From: an uncultured Draconibacterium sp.
GTDB taxonomy: Bacteria; Bacteroidota; Bacteroidia; Bacteroidales; Prolixibacteraceae
NCBI RefSeq assembly: GCF_963676815.1
Contig: NZ_OY781365.1
Location: forward strand, 3,878,501-3,942,500
Direction: 5' to 3'
DNA length: 64,000 nt
A program made the translations under genes and the position numbers. Positions 47,699 through 56,499 of this stretch are shown here, piece by piece. Under the pieces are notes generated by a model. The model was given only the letters and a program-made list of their open reading frames with translations. It searched no databases and was not told the DNA's origin. Position 1 is the stretch's first letter; every line of letters starts with the position of its first letter.

Positions 47699-48682
47699 TT
47701 ATTGTTCGTCTGTTTTGCCTTTATCTTCACCAGCAATCGACTCGCGCATAGTGGTGTCGGCCATAATGTTTTTGTATTTCATGTAATCCATAACTCCAAG
47801 GTTTCCGGTACGGAAAGCCTCAGATATCGCCAATGGCACCTGAACTTCAGCTTCAATAACTTTTGCGCGTGCTTCCTGTGCTTTTGCAATCATTTCCTGC
47901 TCAAGTGCAATTGCCATGGCACGGCGTTCCTCTGCTTTCGCCTGTGCAATGTTTTTATCAGCCTCAGCCTGATCGATTTGCAAAACAGCTCCAATGTTTT
48001 TACCAATATCGATGTCGGCAATATCAATAGACAGAATTTCAAATGCAGTTCCGGCATCCAATCCTTTTTCCAGTACTACACGCGATATAAAATCCGGGTT
48101 TTCCAAAACGGCTTTGTGTGAGTGTGATGAACCAATAGAAGACACAATTCCTTCTCCAACACGTGCAAGAACCGTTTCTTCGCCGGCACCACCTACCAAT
48201 TGTTTAATACTGGCACGTACTGTAACACGGGCTTTTGCAATAAGCTGAATACCATCTTTTGCAACGGCAGTAACCGGTGGTGTATTAATTACTTTTGGGT
48301 TTACCGACATTTGTACAGCCTCAAAAACATCGCGGCCGGCCAAATCTATGGCAGTGGCCATATTGAATGGCAATTCAATATTTGCTTTTGATGCCGAAAC
48401 CAAGGCATGTACCACGTTTGCCACATGTCCACCGGCCAGATAGTGAGCTTCCAGTGCATCGCGGCTCAAGGCAACGTCGGCTTTGGTTCCTTCAATCATA
48501 GCACGCACAATAACCCCCGGAGGTACTTTACGGAAACGCATTAAGAACAATTGTAAGAGTGAAATTCGAACGCCGGATACAAGCGCTGAAAACCATAATC
48601 CTATAGGGATAAAATACAGAATTATAAATAGTAAAACGATTGCCCCAATGATTAATCCCCAGGCACCTACTGCTTCTATCAT
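47699..48682 (-). CDS. floA: Flotillin-like protein FloA
   Basis: 327 residues: one N-terminal membrane hairpin (about 10-35), then an SPFH/prohibitin-like domain and a helical region rich in A-E-A (QAEADKNIAQAKAEERRA), ending in an Asp/Glu/Lys tail. NPKVINTPPVTAVAKDGIQL and GVRISLLQLFLMRFRKVPPG are FloA/UPF0365 signatures. It organises membrane microdomains in bacteria. The nfeD gene sits 3 bp upstream, the usual partnership. Confidence 0.95.
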   Translation of the reverse strand: MIEAVGAWGLIIGAIVLLFIILYFIPIGLWFSALVSGVRISLLQLFLMRFRKVPPGVIVRAMIEGTKADVALSRDALEAHYLAGGHVANVVHALVSASKANIELPFNMATAIDLAGRDVFEAVQMSVNPKVINTPPVTAVAKDGIQLIAKARVTVRASIKQLVGGAGEETVLARVGEGIVSSIGSSHSHKAVLENPDFISRVVLEKGLDAGTAFEILSIDIADIDIGKNIGAVLQIDQAEADKNIAQAKAEERRAMAIALEQEMIAKAQEARAKVIEAEVQVPLAISEAFRTGNLGVMDYMKYKNIMADTTMRESIAGEDKGKTDEQ

Positions 48683-48685
48683 ATT

Positions 48686-49156
48686 TTATTTATTTAAAGG
48701 TTCTACAATAATTTTATTGGATTCTATTTTTAAAACGCGAATTTCGGTATTGTGATCGATAAACGCGCCTGTTGATTGCGCCTCAACAGTTTCGCCATTA
48801 ATTTTTACTTTACCCATTGGTGCCAGTCGTCCAATAGATTTTCCGGTATCGCCAACAACAATTTTTTCCCTGTTAATAAGGTCTACTTTTCCATCGATGT
48901 TTTTTTGCAGGATCATTTTTTTTCCTGTTCGTGATTTAAAAAAGTAGTAAACCATGGCAGGAGCCAAAATAAGAACAACGGCGAGTGTAATAAATCCGGT
49001 GAGAGTTCCATATTCGGCAAAAGCTACATAAACTGCACCTCCCAGAAGAAGAAAACCGCCAATTCCGGCAATGGTAACTCCGGGAATTACAGCAAACTCA
49101 ATTAGCAGCAGTAAAAGCCCTAAGAGAATAAGCAAGATAATTGCAAGAATGCTCAT
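48686..49156 (-). CDS. nfeD: NfeD-like membrane protein
   Basis: 156 residues with three or four hydrophobic segments (1-90) and a C-terminal OB-fold domain (GKSIGRLAPMGKVKINGETVEAQSTGAFI-like region, 107-150). The short NfeD form without protease domain normally accompanies a flotillin/SPFH gene, as here. Confidence 0.9.
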   Translation of the reverse strand: MSILAIILLILLGLLLLLIEFAVIPGVTIAGIGGFLLLGGAVYVAFAEYGTLTGFITLAVVLILAPAMVYYFFKSRTGKKMILQKNIDGKVDLINREKIVVGDTGKSIGRLAPMGKVKINGETVEAQSTGAFIDHNTEIRVLKIESNKIIVEPLNK

Positions 49157-49160
49157 ATGT

Positions 49161-49439
49161 TTAGTCTATAGTTGCGTTCAATTCGCGTTCAATAAGTGCA
49201 TCTTTCATTGGTTTTAGAGCATTAAATGCTCCCTTTTTAACATCGCATTTTCCTTTGTAGTGCACAAGCATTGTACACTGTGTAGCCTGCTCGTAACCGT
49301 GGTCGCAAATGTCTATCAAAGCATCAATTACATAATCGAAAGTATGCACATCATCGTTATGCAAAGTCAGGAAATTCTCTTCAACAACTCCTTCTTTTAA
49401 ATCTCTTAATGGGATTTTTTTGGTCTCTTTCTGCGTCAT
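49161..49439 (-). CDS. clpS: ClpS, adaptor of the ClpAP/ClpC protease
   Basis: 92 residues. LHNDDVHTFDYVIDAL is the ClpS N-degron pocket motif, followed by the GYEQATQCTMLVHYKGKCDV helix-strand segment. ClpS delivers proteins with N-degrons to the ClpA/ClpC ATPase, here encoded elsewhere. It overlaps the upstream TPR-SPOR gene by 4 bp. Confidence 0.92.
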   Translation of the reverse strand: MTQKETKKIPLRDLKEGVVEENFLTLHNDDVHTFDYVIDALIDICDHGYEQATQCTMLVHYKGKCDVKKGAFNALKPMKDALIERELNATID

Positions 49440-50875
49440 TTGTCGTTTTCAATTTCTTTAGCTTCACTCAAAGTTATTCTTTTTCCGTTAAAATACGGCA
49501 CAACATAAGCATCTTCTATACCTTCTCTTCTAACTTGTTCCTGCATTCTTAGTGCATCCTCAAAATTGGTAAGATTGCCGGTTGTATAAACTACAATTCC
49601 TTTTTCGTCGGTGTAGTTCTCAATTTTACGAATATAAGATAACTTGTCGAATAATCGTTTTACATATGCGGGGAGACCACGGCTGTAGGCGCCAATTTGT
49701 ATTTTGTATATTAATTCATCCTCCGGTTCTTCGCTTTCGTGTGAAATTGTTCGCTGTACAGGAGCAACGGATGGTGTTACCAGAATTATTGTATCCGGTT
49801 TTTCGGGTGCCGACATGGCACTAACGGCATCTAAATAATCCTGAACTTCTTTTTTCAGTTCTTCTTTCTCGTTGAATGACGCATTTTGCCAATACCCGGC
49901 TTCTTCCTGTTGAGCTTTTAGCTGCAATTCTTCTGATATTTCGCGTAATTCGAAAATACTCGATTCTTTAGTTAAGATAACTTCTCCGAGCGATTGTCGT
50001 TCGCTGTACGAGTTTGCAGATGCATATTGTTTACGGAGTTTGTCGGTCTCGTTTATCGTTTGTTCCAGTTCGTTTTGTTTTGATTTTCCTTCATCATAAA
50101 ATTTTAAGCCCATTGGGGTTTTAAAGAAGCTGGTGTCAGGATAAGTAATCTCCGGAGTTACAACAAAATTGATGGGATCATTCAAAATCCTTGCAGGCTC
50201 TTTCTCAAAAACCGGGTTTTCATCCTTTGATATTGTCGCTGACGAATCGGAATCAACAGAATCTATAACCGGAACAAATTCTGCTGAATCGGCAGTTTTG
50301 GTGGTTGTGGTTGTTTCATCAACTATAGGTTCAAATAGTTCTGTCTCCGCCTCTCGCGGAATGGGGGTTGGTAAAATATCGCTGTTTTGGGTTTCTGCTG
50401 TTGTGTTGTCATCATCAGCCGCAACAAATGGGTTGATGTGATCGCTGCACATCTGCATTTTTTTGGTAAGTTCTACCTCGGCTTGCGTACCATTGTCAGT
50501 TTTGTTCTTAAATAATGTATAATATTTAAGGGCTTCGTCCCAACGATTTTCGGCGTGGTATTGTACAGCTATATAATAATCCGTTTTCAGCGGCGCTTCA
50601 CCCACACTGCCGTTCAAAAGGTAGATGATCTCATTTGTTCCATAGTGCCCATTTTCTGTTCTGCAGGCACCGTAGTAGTAGTTAACCATCAGATGGTCGG
50701 GTTTTTCATCCAATAGTTTTTTCAGAATAGGTTCGGCGTTTTCAAACTGGCCTTCGTCGAATAAACAAATGGCTTCAGACAACCTGTTATCCTGCTTGCT
50801 TCCAAAAATGTTGTTTGATGAAAACAAAAAAATAATGAATATTGTTAGTAGTGCTAAAAACTTTCTATAAATCAT
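49436..50875 (-). CDS. Exported TPR and SPOR-domain protein
   Basis: 479 residues: a signal peptide (about 1-25), TPR-like repeats (30-135), a low-complexity Thr/Asp/Ser-rich linker (150-245), a coiled-coil-like charged segment (about 260-350) and a C-terminal SPOR domain (about 387-465; YKIQIGAYSRGLPAYVKRL), which binds denuded peptidoglycan. Probably a periplasmic or outer-membrane-linked cell-envelope or division protein. It leads the clpS-nfeD-floA unit. Not identified beyond domains. Confidence 0.85.
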   Translation of the reverse strand: MIYRKFLALLTIFIIFLFSSNNIFGSKQDNRLSEAICLFDEGQFENAEPILKKLLDEKPDHLMVNYYYGACRTENGHYGTNEIIYLLNGSVGEAPLKTDYYIAVQYHAENRWDEALKYYTLFKNKTDNGTQAEVELTKKMQMCSDHINPFVAADDDNTTAETQNSDILPTPIPREAETELFEPIVDETTTTTKTADSAEFVPVIDSVDSDSSATISKDENPVFEKEPARILNDPINFVVTPEITYPDTSFFKTPMGLKFYDEGKSKQNELEQTINETDKLRKQYASANSYSERQSLGEVILTKESSIFELREISEELQLKAQQEEAGYWQNASFNEKEELKKEVQDYLDAVSAMSAPEKPDTIILVTPSVAPVQRTISHESEEPEDELIYKIQIGAYSRGLPAYVKRLFDKLSYIRKIENYTDEKGIVVYTTGNLTNFEDALRMQEQVRREGIEDAYVVPYFNGKRITLSEAKEIENDK

Positions 50876-50999
50876 AGTATAAATACCTGTTCTTTTTCGT
50901 GCATGTAAATCTACAAAAAATGTATTTTTTTAGAGATTAAATTATACTGAAGTAGCAGCCAAGATAAACATTCGGGCTGAGATTTATCATTTATTAAAC

Positions 51000-51007
51000 T
51001 ATATTTG
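51000..51007 (+). promoter_or_regulatory. Promoter -7 box TATATTTG for bcp
   Basis: Exact TAnnTTTG, 24 bp before the bcp ATG. Confidence 0.65.
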
Positions 51008-51030
51008 TAAAATTGAATAATTCGTAAGAC

Positions 51031-51495
51031 ATGGCAAATTTAAAAGTTGGAGATAAGGCACCGGATTTTGAAGGTGTAAATCAAAGTGGAGAGAAGATCG
51101 CCCTAAAAGATTTTGCTGGAAAAAAACTAATACTTTATTTCTACCCCAAAGACAATACTCCCGGTTGTACTGCCGAATCGTGTAATTTGAACGACAATTA
51201 TGATGCATGGTTGGAAAAGGGTTTTGATGTTGTGGGAGTGAGCCCCGACAGTGAAAAATCGCATCAGAAATTTATTGAAAAATTTGGCTTTAAATTCAAC
51301 CTTATTGCCGATACCGAAAAAGAAATTCTGGAGGCATACGGCGCCTGGGGATTGAAAAAAATGTACGGCAAAGAGTATATGGGAGTTTTACGAAAAACCT
51401 TTGTTATTGACGAAGAGGGCGTGATTGTAGAAATCTTCGAAAAAGTAAAAACAAAAGATCACACCAATCAAATTATTGAAACATTAAATTTATAA
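51031..51495 (+). CDS. bcp: Thiol peroxidase of the BCP/PrxQ family
   Basis: 154 residues, thioredoxin-fold peroxiredoxin. The peroxidatic Cys lies in DNTPGCTAESCNLND, with a second Cys five residues later (PrxQ-type CxxxxC), and the LKDFAGKKLILYFYPKDNTP lead-in is typical. Reduces peroxides with thioredoxin. It stands 11 bp before recA. Confidence 0.95.
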   Translation: MANLKVGDKAPDFEGVNQSGEKIALKDFAGKKLILYFYPKDNTPGCTAESCNLNDNYDAWLEKGFDVVGVSPDSEKSHQKFIEKFGFKFNLIADTEKEILEAYGAWGLKKMYGKEYMGVLRKTFVIDEEGVIVEIFEKVKTKDHTNQIIETLNL

Positions 51496-51506
51496 CCTGA
51501 CTGAAC

Positions 51507-52532
51507 ATGACAAAAGAGGAAAGAGCTCAAATGAATAAAGAAAAGCTGAAAGCGCTTCAGCTTACAATGGATAAAATTGAAAAGAGCTATGGAAAAGGCT
51601 CGATAATGCGCATGGGCGACCAGGGAGAGCAAGATATTCCGGCCATTTCTTCCGGATCGATTGCACTTGATGTTGCTTTGGGCGTTGGCGGATTTCCAAA
51701 AGGACGTGTAATAGAAATTTACGGTCCTGAATCGTCGGGTAAAACAACCCTGGCCATTCATGCCATTGCTGAGGCTCAAAAAGCCGGTGGTATTGCCGCA
51801 ATTGTTGATGCTGAACATGCATTCGATCCGTATTATGCGCGCAAACTTGGTGTTGATACAGATGAGCTGTTGATCTCTCAACCCGATAATGGTGAGCAGG
51901 CTTTGGAAATTACCGATAACCTGATTCGTTCGGGAGCTTTGGATATTGTTGTAATCGACTCGGTTGCAGCGTTAACACCAAAAGCCGAATTGGAAGGTGA
52001 AATGGGAGACTCAAAAATGGGACTTCAGGCGCGTTTGATGTCGCAGGCATTGCGTAAACTTACCGCCAACATCAACAAAACAAAAACCTGCTGTATTTTC
52101 ATTAACCAGTTACGCGAGAAAATTGGTGTAATGTTCGGTAATCCTGAAACTACAACCGGTGGTAATGCACTTAAATTTTATGCATCGGTGCGTTTGGATA
52201 TTCGCCGAATTGGCCAGATTAAAGATGGCGACGAAGTGAATGGTAACCACGTTCGTGTAAAAGTGGTGAAAAACAAAGTGGCACCACCATTCCGCAAAGC
52301 CGAATTTGATATTATGTATGGCGAAGGAATTTCTAAATCAGGTGAGATTATTGATTTGGGTGTTCAATACAACATTATTAAAAAAAGCGGATCGTGGTTT
52401 AGTTATGGCGAAACAAAGTTGGGACAGGGACGTGAAACAGTACGTCAGTTGATTATCGACAATCCAGAGCTTGCTCAGGAATTGGAAACGAAAATTATTG
52501 AAGCCATTACCGGAACCACAACCACAGAATAG
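51507..52532 (+). CDS. recA: Recombinase A
   Basis: 341 residues; Walker A GPESSGKTT (73-81), DNA-binding loop L2 region FGNPETTTGGNALKFYASVR and the signature MGLQARLMSQALRKLT. Homologous recombination and SOS co-protease. Ends at a strong terminator. Confidence 0.98.
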   Translation: MTKEERAQMNKEKLKALQLTMDKIEKSYGKGSIMRMGDQGEQDIPAISSGSIALDVALGVGGFPKGRVIEIYGPESSGKTTLAIHAIAEAQKAGGIAAIVDAEHAFDPYYARKLGVDTDELLISQPDNGEQALEITDNLIRSGALDIVVIDSVAALTPKAELEGEMGDSKMGLQARLMSQALRKLTANINKTKTCCIFINQLREKIGVMFGNPETTTGGNALKFYASVRLDIRRIGQIKDGDEVNGNHVRVKVVKNKVAPPFRKAEFDIMYGEGISKSGEIIDLGVQYNIIKKSGSWFSYGETKLGQGRETVRQLIIDNPELAQELETKIIEAITGTTTTE

Positions 52533-52557
52533 AGAATACTGATATAGACAGAATATA

Positions 52558-52595
52558 CCGGGTGAATTGATTCTGTCGATTCATCCGGTTTTTTT
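52558..52595 (+). terminator. recA terminator
   Basis: CCGGGTGAAT pairs with ATTCATCCGG across an 11-nt loop, followed by TTTTTTT. Confidence 0.85.
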
Positions 52596-52656
52596 ATAAA
52601 ACAGGCTTACTTTTTTATGGTAAGTAATACAAATATTAATTGAAAAAACATCTCGT

Positions 52657-55077
52657 ATGAAAGTGTTAAAGTTTGGTGGAACATCCGTAGGTTCCGCCGC
52701 AAACATTAAACGTGTAAAAGACATTGTACTAAACCAGAATGACGACATCATTGTGGTAGTTTCAGCCCTTGGTGGCATAACCGATAAAATTCTTTCGGCA
52801 GCGCACAATGCTGCCTCAGGAACAGGCGACTTTCATACGGAACTTACGGAAATCAGGCAAAGACACGACGAAACACTTCAGGAACTTTTTAACGGGTCCG
52901 GATCGGTAAAAACCAAGGTTGATGAGTTACTTGATGAATTGGAAAAGTTACTCACCGGAATTACTTTGGTTGGCGAATTAACATCGAAAACCCTTGATCG
53001 TATTGCGGGGCTTGGCGAACGTATTTCGTCGCACATTGTAGCCGATTTTATTGGTTGTGCGCGAAAAGATTCTTCGGAATTTATTCAAACCGACAGCAAC
53101 TTTGGAAGAGCAACTGTTGACTTCGGGCTTACCAATAAAAATATTAAAGATGCTTTTGCCGGTTTTAAAGGCGTGGCAGTTGCGCCCGGTTTTATTTCGA
53201 AAAATGCAAAAGGCGAATTTACTACGCTCGGGCGCGGAGGTTCCGATTTTACTGCAGCAATTTTTGCGGCAGCGCTCGATGTTGAAATTCTTGAGATTTG
53301 GACGGATGTAAATGGTTTTATGACGGCCGATCCGCGTGTGATCCGAAAAGCATACACCATTCCGGAAATTACTTATTCCGAAGCCATGGAACTTTCGCAT
53401 TTTGGCGCCAAAGTAATTTATCCGCCTACCATTTTGCCGGTTTATCAAAAAGGAATTCCTATTCAGATTAAAAATACTTTTGATCCTGAAAATCCGGGAA
53501 CCAAAATTGTGAAAGGCGTAAAAAATGGTTTTGATCGCCCGATTAAAGGTATTTCGTCCATTTCCGGAATTACCCTGGTTACATTGCAAGGAATTGGAAT
53601 GGTTGGAGTAACCGGAATTTCAATGCGTTTATTTGCGGCACTCGCAAAAGTAAATGTTAACGTAATTCTTATTTCGCAGGCTTCATCCGAAAATTCAATT
53701 AGTGTTGCCATCGAAGAAAAAGCGTTGGATGTTGCCGAGGCGGCAATTCGCGAAGAATTTGAAAAAGAAATTTCTCTGGGGCAGGTAAATAAAATCGAGC
53801 TGGAGAGTGGCGTTTCGGTGGTGGCTATCGTTGGCGAGAACATGAAACACACAACCGGTATTGCCGGAAAGCTTTTCTCAACCATGGGAAAAAGTGGGGT
53901 GAACATTATTGCCATTGCACAGGGGGCTTCGGAGTTGAATATTTCGTGGGTGGTTAAAAACGAAGACCTGCGAAAAACACTGAACGTGGTACACGAATCG
54001 TTCTTCCTGTCGGAAAATGTGGAGTTGAATATTTTCCTGATGGGAATTGGTACTGTTGGTGGAAACCTGCTCGACCAGTTAAAACAACAACAGCAACGCT
54101 TGTTAAAAGAAAATCATTTGCGATTGAAACTGGCAGGAATTGCCAACTCAAAAAAGATGCTCTTTAATCGCGATGGAATAGAGATTGAAACCTTTAAAGA
54201 GCAGTTGGATGCGTCGGAGAAAACATCTTCGTTACAGGGGTTTGTTGATGAGATTAAGGAAATGAATATTTACAATTCGGTATTTGTAGATTGTACCGCT
54301 AACGATGCAGTTGCTGATTTGTATAAAGAAATATTAAGCTCGAACGTTTCTATTGTTACTGCTAATAAAGTGGCAGCATCGTCGGAATACGACAATTATG
54401 CCGAGCTGAAAAAGATCGCCAAAAAGAAAGGTGTTAAGTTTCTGTTCGAAACCAATGTTGGTGCCGGACTTCCCATTATAAATACCTTAAACGACCTGGT
54501 TAATTCAGGAGATAAAGTACTAAAAATTGAGGCTGTTCTTTCCGGTACACTCAACTACATTTTTAATACAATTTCGGCTGATATTCCATTGAGTAAAACC
54601 ATTTTAATGGCAAAGGAAGAAGGGTATTCTGAACCCGATCCGCGTGTTGATTTAAGTGGTGTTGATGTGGCTCGTAAAATTCTGATTCTTGCACGCGAGT
54701 CGGGATACCGCATTGAAATGGATGACATTTCGATTAACCGTTTTGTACCCGAAGAACTTTTTGACGGAACTCTTGAAGAGTTTTGGGCAGGAGTACCGGA
54801 ATTGGATGCCAAATTTGAAACCGAGCGTCAACGACTGGAAACTGAAAATAAAAAATGGCGATTTGTAGCGAAGTTCGAGAACGGAAAAGCTGAAGCCGGA
54901 TTGCAGGAAGTTGATTCTACACATCCGTTCTACGACCTGGAAGGAAGTAATAACCTGGTGATGTACACAACCGAACGTTATCACGAATTCCCGATGCTGA
55001 TTAAAGGATATGGCGCCGGAGCTTCGGTAACCGCAGCCGGTGTGTTTGCCGACATAATAAAAGTGTCGAATATTTAG
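52657..55077 (+). CDS. thrA: Bifunctional aspartokinase / homoserine dehydrogenase I
   Basis: 806 residues. The N-terminal aspartokinase (1-~290) begins MKVLKFGGTSVGS; two ACT-type regulatory segments follow (about 310-455); the homoserine dehydrogenase starts near 460 with FLMGIGTVGGN (NAD(P)-binding glycine motif). Converts aspartate to aspartyl phosphate and, later, aspartate semialdehyde to homoserine. The ACT region indicates feedback, probably by threonine. First gene of a threonine operon. Confidence 0.96.
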   Translation: MKVLKFGGTSVGSAANIKRVKDIVLNQNDDIIVVVSALGGITDKILSAAHNAASGTGDFHTELTEIRQRHDETLQELFNGSGSVKTKVDELLDELEKLLTGITLVGELTSKTLDRIAGLGERISSHIVADFIGCARKDSSEFIQTDSNFGRATVDFGLTNKNIKDAFAGFKGVAVAPGFISKNAKGEFTTLGRGGSDFTAAIFAAALDVEILEIWTDVNGFMTADPRVIRKAYTIPEITYSEAMELSHFGAKVIYPPTILPVYQKGIPIQIKNTFDPENPGTKIVKGVKNGFDRPIKGISSISGITLVTLQGIGMVGVTGISMRLFAALAKVNVNVILISQASSENSISVAIEEKALDVAEAAIREEFEKEISLGQVNKIELESGVSVVAIVGENMKHTTGIAGKLFSTMGKSGVNIIAIAQGASELNISWVVKNEDLRKTLNVVHESFFLSENVELNIFLMGIGTVGGNLLDQLKQQQQRLLKENHLRLKLAGIANSKKMLFNRDGIEIETFKEQLDASEKTSSLQGFVDEIKEMNIYNSVFVDCTANDAVADLYKEILSSNVSIVTANKVAASSEYDNYAELKKIAKKKGVKFLFETNVGAGLPIINTLNDLVNSGDKVLKIEAVLSGTLNYIFNTISADIPLSKTILMAKEEGYSEPDPRVDLSGVDVARKILILARESGYRIEMDDISINRFVPEELFDGTLEEFWAGVPELDAKFETERQRLETENKKWRFVAKFENGKAEAGLQEVDSTHPFYDLEGSNNLVMYTTERYHEFPMLIKGYGAGASVTAAGVFADIIKVSNI

Positions 55078-55128
55078 AAACAAAATTGCTGCAAAAAACA
55101 TTCATATAAAAAACAATAAAAAAACGTT

Positions 55129-55169
55129 GAAGGCCGATTGCCAACTGCTGTCACCGAATATCGGCCTTC
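55129..55169 (+). terminator. Hairpin between thrA and the homoserine kinase gene
   Basis: GAAGGCCGAT pairs with ATCGGCCTTC across a ~21-nt loop. No good U-run follows, so it may be a processing or attenuation structure rather than a full terminator. Confidence 0.5.
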
Positions 55170-55188
55170 TCCATATATTCTGAACAAC

Positions 55189-56394
55189 ATGAAACACATT
55201 ATAATTTTGGGCGATGGCATGTCTGACGAGCCACTTGCTGAATACGGCGGAAAAACTCCGCTTCAAATGGCGAATAAACCACACATTGATTGGCTGGCAA
55301 AAAACGGTCAGTCAGGTCTCTTAAAAACCGTTCCGGAAAGTATGCATCCGGGAAGTGAAATTGCCAACATGGCCGTTATGGGCTACGATGTTGAAAAGGT
55401 TTTTGAAGGTAGGGGAGTGTTAGAAGCTGCCAGCATGGGAGTGGAACTGCAACCCGGTGATTTGGGTATGCGTTGCAACCTGATTTGCGTGGAAGATGAA
55501 AAGATCAAGAATCACTCGGCCGGACATATTTCAAATGAAGAAGCCGAAGAGTTAATCAATTTTTTGAATGAAAAACTAGGAACGGATAAAATCAAATTTT
55601 ATTCGGGCGTATCGTATCGTCATTTGCTGGTAATTAAAGATGGTATAAAAGACTTTGCCTGCACGCCACCACACGATGTTCCGGGAACTCCGTATGCCGA
55701 TTGTTTGCCAAAAACAAAAACTGATGTAGCAAAAGAAACTGCTGATTTGGTAACCGATTTGATTTTAAAATCGCAGGAACTATTGAAAGATCATCCGGTG
55801 AATTTGAAGCGAAAAGCGGCCGGAAAAGATCCGGGCAACAGTGTTTGGCCATGGTCGCCGGGTTATAAACCTGCAATGCCAACTTTAAAAGAAATGTTTG
55901 GAATCGGGAGTTCTGCGGTTATTTCTGCGGTCGATCTGATTCACGGAATTGGCGTATATGCCGGAATGAAAGTGATTCATGTTGAAGGCGCAACCGGTTT
56001 GTACGATACCAACTACGAAGGAAAAGCACAAGCAGCAATCGACGCGCTAAAAGAAAATGTTTTTGTGTATTTGCACATCGAAGCCAGCGACGAAGCCGGA
56101 CACGAAGGTGATGTGGAGCTAAAAACAAAAACCATTGAATACCTCGATCAGCGTGTAGTAAAATACATTTTGGAAGAAACAGCAAAAATGGACGAGCCAG
56201 TGGCAATTGCTATTTTGCCTGATCATCCAACGCCGTGTGCGCTAAAAACACACACACGCGACGCAGTTCCGTTTTCTATTTACAAACCGGGCACCGAAGC
56301 CGATGATGTGGAAGTTTACGACGAATTCGATCCGCGGAACGGAGTGTTTGGTACTTTGGAAGGCGATGAATTTATTCGTGCTTTTTTGAAGTAA
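55189..56394 (+). CDS. ApgM-family protein, proposed homoserine kinase
   Basis: About 401 residues from the Met at 55189 (MKHIIILGDGMSDEPL). The fold is the alkaline-phosphatase/cofactor-independent phosphoglycerate mutase (ApgM) type: metal-binding DGMSD at the start, and HPTPCALKTHT and EASDEAGHEGD with the later metal residues. Homologues in threonine operons are predicted to act as homoserine kinase in place of ThrB; the location between thrA and thrC fits that. Phosphoglycerate mutase activity is the alternative. The frame upstream of 55189 runs through the hairpin and is not used. Confidence 0.85.
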   Translation: MKHIIILGDGMSDEPLAEYGGKTPLQMANKPHIDWLAKNGQSGLLKTVPESMHPGSEIANMAVMGYDVEKVFEGRGVLEAASMGVELQPGDLGMRCNLICVEDEKIKNHSAGHISNEEAEELINFLNEKLGTDKIKFYSGVSYRHLLVIKDGIKDFACTPPHDVPGTPYADCLPKTKTDVAKETADLVTDLILKSQELLKDHPVNLKRKAAGKDPGNSVWPWSPGYKPAMPTLKEMFGIGSSAVISAVDLIHGIGVYAGMKVIHVEGATGLYDTNYEGKAQAAIDALKENVFVYLHIEASDEAGHEGDVELKTKTIEYLDQRVVKYILEETAKMDEPVAIAILPDHPTPCALKTHTRDAVPFSIYKPGTEADDVEVYDEFDPRNGVFGTLEGDEFIRAFLK

Positions 56395-56499
56395 AAGCTG
56401 CTATTTTCGCTTTTAGCAGGTTAAATTTCTGATATATGTCATGTTATTAGGGTGGGCGGAGTGTAGTCTTCATCCCAAAATTCTATTTTTGTTGGTGAA

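Noticed and set aside
56484..56491. TATTTTTG as the thrC promoter
   Set aside because: It is only 9 bp before the start codon, which would leave almost no leader; probably chance.
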